From: Desulfobacteraceae bacterium
Lineage (GTDB): Bacteria; Desulfobacterota; DSM-4660; Desulfatiglandales; Desulfatiglandaceae
DNA: 9,544 bases
Assembly (NCBI GenBank): GCA_011048855.1
Contig: DSCZ01000257.1
Location: 1 to 9,544 of the forward strand
Direction of reading: 5' to 3'
Shown piece by piece: positions 7,573-9,544 of this stretch. The number at the start of each line of letters is the position of its first letter. The stretch's first letter is position 1. The translations under genes were made by a program, and so were the position numbers. A model generated the notes under the pieces. It had not been told where the DNA came from, did not search any database, and saw only the letters and a program-made list of their open reading frames with translations.

Positions 7573-8335
7573 AAATCTTCATCTCCTTTACAAGCATTTC
7601 CCTGACCGCCTGAAGACTTTCGGCGTCGGTTTCATAAGGCGCCGTACCGTCGAGGTCCGCCTTTATTATAGCCGTCTGATACGGAAGGAAGCCCAGGAAC
7701 CGGAAATCGTGAAGCCGGCTTTCCAGGAATTCACGGTCTTCCGGCGACCTGATCTTGTTTCCTACAAGCACGATGTTTTTCATACCCAGGTCCCCGGCGA
7801 GTTCCCTGATATGCACCGCGGTTTCTATGCTGCGCGAACCGGGCTCAACCACGACCACCAAGCGGTCCACCCCCATGGCGGTTCCGCGTCCGAGATGCTC
7901 GAGGCCGGCCTCCATGTCCATCACCACCACCTCGTCCCTGGCGATCACGATATGCCTGATCAGTTGCTTGAGAAGAACGCTTTCGGGGCAGACACACCCC
8001 CCGCCGCCCTTCTTCACGCTTCCCATGACCATCAATTTTACTCCGCCCGCGTCGATGGATAATTTATCCGGCAGATCATTAACCGAGGGATTCAGCCTGA
8101 AAAATCCCCCCATGGTCCCGGGGGTTGCACCGGTGCGCTCTTCGACGAGTCTTTTCATTTCGGATATCGGGACAATTCCCGAGGTGTCCTTGAGGCCCAG
8201 GGCCTGGGCCAGGTTCGCATCCGGGTCTGCGTCGATCGCCAGCACACGTTTCCCCTCGAGCACGAGTGCCCTTATCAAAAAAGAAGCGAAGGTGGTTTTG
8301 CCTACGCCGCCCTTCCCGCTTACCGCTATTTTCAT
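7553..8335 (-). CDS. cooC: CooC-type nickel-CODH maturation ATPase
   Basis: MinD/SIMIBI-class P-loop ATPase thought to drive nickel insertion into carbon monoxide dehydrogenase (CooC, or AcsF for acetyl-CoA synthase systems). From ATG 8335 it is 260 residues. It has a deviant Walker A, GKGGVGKT (7-14), with the signature Lys8. Switch I is DADPDANL (35-42), and switch II with Walker B is VVVMDMEAGLEHLGRG (136-151). GGGGCVCPE carries Cys114-X-Cys116, matching the metal-binding, dimer-bridging CXC of Carboxydothermus CooC1 (Cys112/114). This CXC and EAGLEHLGRG separate it from MinD, ParA and NifH. No CODH, acetyl-CoA synthase or ferredoxin gene is in the window; instead it heads an operon with serC and asnS. 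AGGGGG 7 bases upstream supports the chosen start over ATG 8362. Confidence 0.92.
   Translation of the reverse strand: MKIAVSGKGGVGKTTFASFLIRALVLEGKRVLAIDADPDANLAQALGLKDTSGIVPISEMKRLVEERTGATPGTMGGFFRLNPSVNDLPDKLSIDAGGVKLMVMGSVKKGGGGCVCPESVLLKQLIRHIVIARDEVVVMDMEAGLEHLGRGTAMGVDRLVVVVEPGSRSIETAVHIRELAGDLGMKNIVLVGNKIRSPEDREFLESRLHDFRFLGFLPYQTAIIKADLDGTAPYETDAESLQAVREMLVKEMKIYATQNS
7583..7589 (-). promoter_or_regulatory. serC ribosome-binding site inside cooC
   Basis: AAAGGAG on the minus strand lies 10 bases before the serC ATG at 7572 and within the last codons of cooC. Ribosomes finishing cooC would open this site, so coupled translation of the two genes is likely. Confidence 0.65.
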
Positions 8336-8342
8336 AATCCCG

Positions 8343-8348
8343 CCCCCT
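8343..8348 (-). promoter_or_regulatory. Shine-Dalgarno sequence that sets the cooC start
   Basis: AGGGGG on the minus strand lies 7 bases before the ATG at 8335 and inside the nine extra codons that a start at 8362 would use. It supports the shorter protein beginning MKIAVSGKGGVGKTT. Confidence 0.6.
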
Positions 8349-8384
8349 GAACTGAAATTCAAATTGTGTAATCTATCCGGAGCC

Positions 8385-8431
8385 GCCGTCTTTTTGCAAG
8401 AGGAAAAACCAAAAGATTTCTTGCATACGGC
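8385..8431. repeat. Two-step palindrome in the cooC/methyltransferase intergenic region
   Basis: TGCAAGA (8395-8401) pairs with TCTTGCA (8419-8425) across a 17-base loop. The outer arms GCCGT (8385-8389) and ACGGC (8427-8431) are also complementary, separated by 5 bases on the left and 1 on the right. The whole lies 50-96 bases upstream of the cooC start. It could be an operator for the divergent genes or a hairpin in the cooC leader RNA. Confidence 0.45.
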
Positions 8432-8468
8432 CCACCATTTTCATAACGTATAGTAAATAATCTGAAGG

Positions 8469-8477
8469 AGTATACCA
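8469..8477 (-). promoter_or_regulatory. Possible extended -10 promoter for the cooC operon
   Basis: On the minus strand TGGTATACT combines an extended TGn with a -10-like TATACT (5 of 6 matches to TATAAT). No good -35 box is seen 16-18 bases upstream, which extended -10 promoters can tolerate. It would give a cooC leader of roughly 125 bases containing the palindrome at 8385-8431. Confidence 0.3.
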
Positions 8478-8491
8478 CAGTTTGATCTAAA

Positions 8492-8531
8492 AACCGTTTT
8501 CGGTTGAGTTTCGACTCGGCGCTGAGCAACC
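8492..8531 (+). promoter_or_regulatory. Alternative hairpins in the methyltransferase leader
   Basis: AACCG (8492-8496) and CGGTT (8501-8505) make a 5-bp stem with a TTTT loop. GAGT-TTCG-ACTC (8506-8517) makes a stem closed by a UUCG-type tetraloop. GGTTG (8502-8506) can instead pair with CAACC (8527-8531), which cannot coexist with the first hairpin. All lie 34-73 bases before the methyltransferase ATG. No known riboswitch class was recognised. Confidence 0.35.
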
Positions 8532-8564
8532 AAAGATCCAAAAACGGAGATACAAAGGCGGCCC

Positions 8565-9377
8565 ATGGGTATAGTCTTCGATAAAACACTGGGTAGAGCA
8601 TACGACAGATGGTGCCACTCGGGCGACGGCCGAATGATAGACCACTGTCTGCCCCGCCTGATAACCACGATGCTGGACCCCTTACCGGGGGAACGGATAC
8701 TGGACGTAGGCTGCGGCTCCGGAAACCACCTGTTGATTTTCGAAAAACTCGGCCTCGATGGAAGTGGCGTAGATCCCTCGGCCACGATGCTTGCCAGGGC
8801 GAGAGAACGTCTGGCTGCACGCTGCCGCCTGCATCAAGGCGAAGCCGAGGATCTCCCGTTTGAAGACAATGAGTTTCACCTGGTATCATTGATAAATACG
8901 CTGGAGTTTGTGAAAAGTCCGATCAAGGCTCTCAGGGAGGCGGGCAGGGTCGCCTCACGCAAGGTTCTTATCGTGACGTTCAATTGTTTTTCGTGCTTCG
9001 GAGCCGGAGCCGGAATCAGGGGCCTGTTCGGAGACCCCCTTTTCCGTGCGGCACGGATGTTCAGCATAATGGAGCTGAAGGCACTCGCGGCGGCCGCTTA
9101 CGGAAACGCTCCCATGACCTGGCGTTCCATTCGCAAAACCCGGCAGATCTCCTCCCTCTTCCCGAAAAGTGATGTGGATTCATTTATCCTCACCCGGTCT
9201 CCATTCGGAGACATGCTCACCGTTGCCGTCACGATGAAATACGTGGTCAAAACCGACAATCTTCCTATAAAGGCAAAACTCAAAGAGCCCGGGCTGCGTC
9301 TGGTGCATCCCAGGACAGCCGAGCCCTTTAAACGAAATAGCGGAGGAACTCGAAATGAAGGAAGCTTATCTTTATGA
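8565..9377 (+). CDS. Class I SAM-dependent methyltransferase, substrate unknown
   Basis: Predicted soluble methyltransferase of 270 residues with a Rossmann-type SAM fold of the methyltransferase-11/UbiE-like kind. Motif I is ILDVGCGSGN (45-54), Asp70 in SGVDPS is the expected ribose-binding acid, and GEAEDLPFEDNEFHLVSL (92-109) covers motifs II-III. The acceptor-side region (138-200) has a short cysteine pair (C141, C144 in FNCFSCFGAGAG) and gives no clue to the substrate. The first 35 residues (FDKTLGRAYDRWC) form the usual helical cap. AAAGG 6 bases upstream supports the start. The last 23 bases overlap amrS, and the amrS ribosome site lies inside this gene, so the two are probably coupled. 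The tail from about residue 230 is basic and outside the fold. I cannot assign the acceptor. Confidence 0.85.
   Translation: MGIVFDKTLGRAYDRWCHSGDGRMIDHCLPRLITTMLDPLPGERILDVGCGSGNHLLIFEKLGLDGSGVDPSATMLARARERLAARCRLHQGEAEDLPFEDNEFHLVSLINTLEFVKSPIKALREAGRVASRKVLIVTFNCFSCFGAGAGIRGLFGDPLFRAARMFSIMELKALAAAAYGNAPMTWRSIRKTRQISSLFPKSDVDSFILTRSPFGDMLTVAVTMKYVVKTDNLPIKAKLKEPGLRLVHPRTAEPFKRNSGGTRNEGSLSL
9342..9347 (+). promoter_or_regulatory. amrS ribosome-binding site inside the methyltransferase gene
   Basis: GGAGGA lies 7 bases before the amrS ATG at 9355 and within the final codons of the methyltransferase. It fixes the amrS start and suggests coupled translation. Confidence 0.7.
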
Positions 9378-9544
9378 TTTAGTTAAAGACGACACGGTTC
9401 GATGCCGCCTCTGCAACCATTTTTGCCTGATAGAGCCCGGCTCCCGCGGAAACTGCCGGGTAAGGGAAAATAGAGGCGGAAAACTTTATACCCTCGTTTA
9501 TGACAAAATAATCGCCAGGCACATTGACCCAATAGAAAAAAAAC
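9355..9544 (+). CDS. amrS: AmmeMemoRadiSam system radical SAM enzyme, N-terminal part
   Basis: Partial gene cut by the window end; only the first 63 residues are visible. It begins MKEAYLYDLV and has the cysteine pattern C17-X2-C20-X3-C24-X9-C34 (RCRLCNHFCLI, then RGNCRVREN). The block GGKLYTLVYDKIIARHIDPIEKK then runs to the window edge. This N-terminal layout is characteristic of the AmmeMemoRadiSam radical SAM proteins, also annotated as pyruvate-formate-lyase-activating-enzyme-like. The radical SAM CX3CX2C cluster motif would lie beyond the window and is not seen. Partner AMMECR1- and Memo-like genes are not in the window. The activity of this family was poorly defined to my knowledge, so no substrate is claimed. 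Confidence 0.88.
   Translation, partial: MKEAYLYDLVKDDTVRCRLCNHFCLIEPGSRGNCRVRENRGGKLYTLVYDKIIARHIDPIEKK

Noticed and set aside
8101..8125. C-run/G-run pair inside cooC that could form a hairpin
   Set aside because: It is in-frame coding sequence for a conserved region (TPGTMGGFF), has no T tract, and is explained by Pro/Gly codons.
7755..8453. Plus-strand 232-residue open frame opposite cooC
   Set aside because: Its Ser/Thr/Pro-rich composition is the reverse-strand image of the CooC P-loop and glycine-rich regions; the CooC motifs settle which strand codes.
8421..8454. TTGCAT (8421-8426) and TATAGT (8449-8454) as a promoter for the methyltransferase
   Set aside because: The 22-base spacing is too long for a standard sigma-70 promoter, and TTGCAT is explained as part of the palindrome; no better box was found.
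8359..8889. Minus-strand open frames across the intergenic region and methyltransferase start
   Set aside because: They run through the SAM motif I region of a well-supported plus-strand gene and give Arg/Ser/Pro-rich translations with no domain.

Overview
The window looks like a core, chromosomal piece of an anaerobic Desulfobacterota (deltaproteobacterial) genome. This is inferred from the rpsA-sppA gene order, which I recall as common in that group, together with a CooC-type carbon monoxide dehydrogenase maturation ATPase and the start of an AmmeMemoRadiSam radical SAM enzyme, both typical of anaerobes. No rRNA, tRNA, CRISPR array, insertion sequence or phage gene was seen. Coding density is high, and the only non-coding stretches longer than 100 bases are 1-181 and 8336-8564.

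Layout. Bases 1-181 are the upstream region of rpsA (ribosomal protein S1, six S1 domains), which ends at a strong intrinsic terminator (2097-2136). sppA (short-form signal peptide peptidase) follows only 28 bases later and runs tail to tail into yciO on the minus strand; their stop codons share bases. yciO is divergent from a plus-strand pair: a prepilin peptidase (pilD type) and a small membrane-anchored or secreted thioredoxin-fold protein. That pair converges on a minus-strand three-gene block transcribed cooC -> serC -> asnS. From the same intergenic region (8336-8564), but on the plus strand, starts a class I SAM-dependent methyltransferase whose 3' end overlaps the start of amrS, cut by the window edge.

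How the genes fit together. rpsA, asnS and probably yciO serve translation. serC makes phosphoserine for serine synthesis. sppA, pilD and the thioredoxin-like protein act at or outside the inner membrane. cooC implies a nickel CODH (often Wood-Ljungdahl) elsewhere in the genome; none is encoded here. Several starts were moved downstream from the longest open frame because a clear Shine-Dalgarno sequence supports an internal ATG (rpsA, yciO, thioredoxin-like, asnS, cooC).

Nothing here is clearly a new system. The points most worth a second look are the orphan cooC in a serC-asnS operon, the methyltransferase coupled to amrS, and structured DNA/RNA in the cooC/methyltransferase intergenic region.
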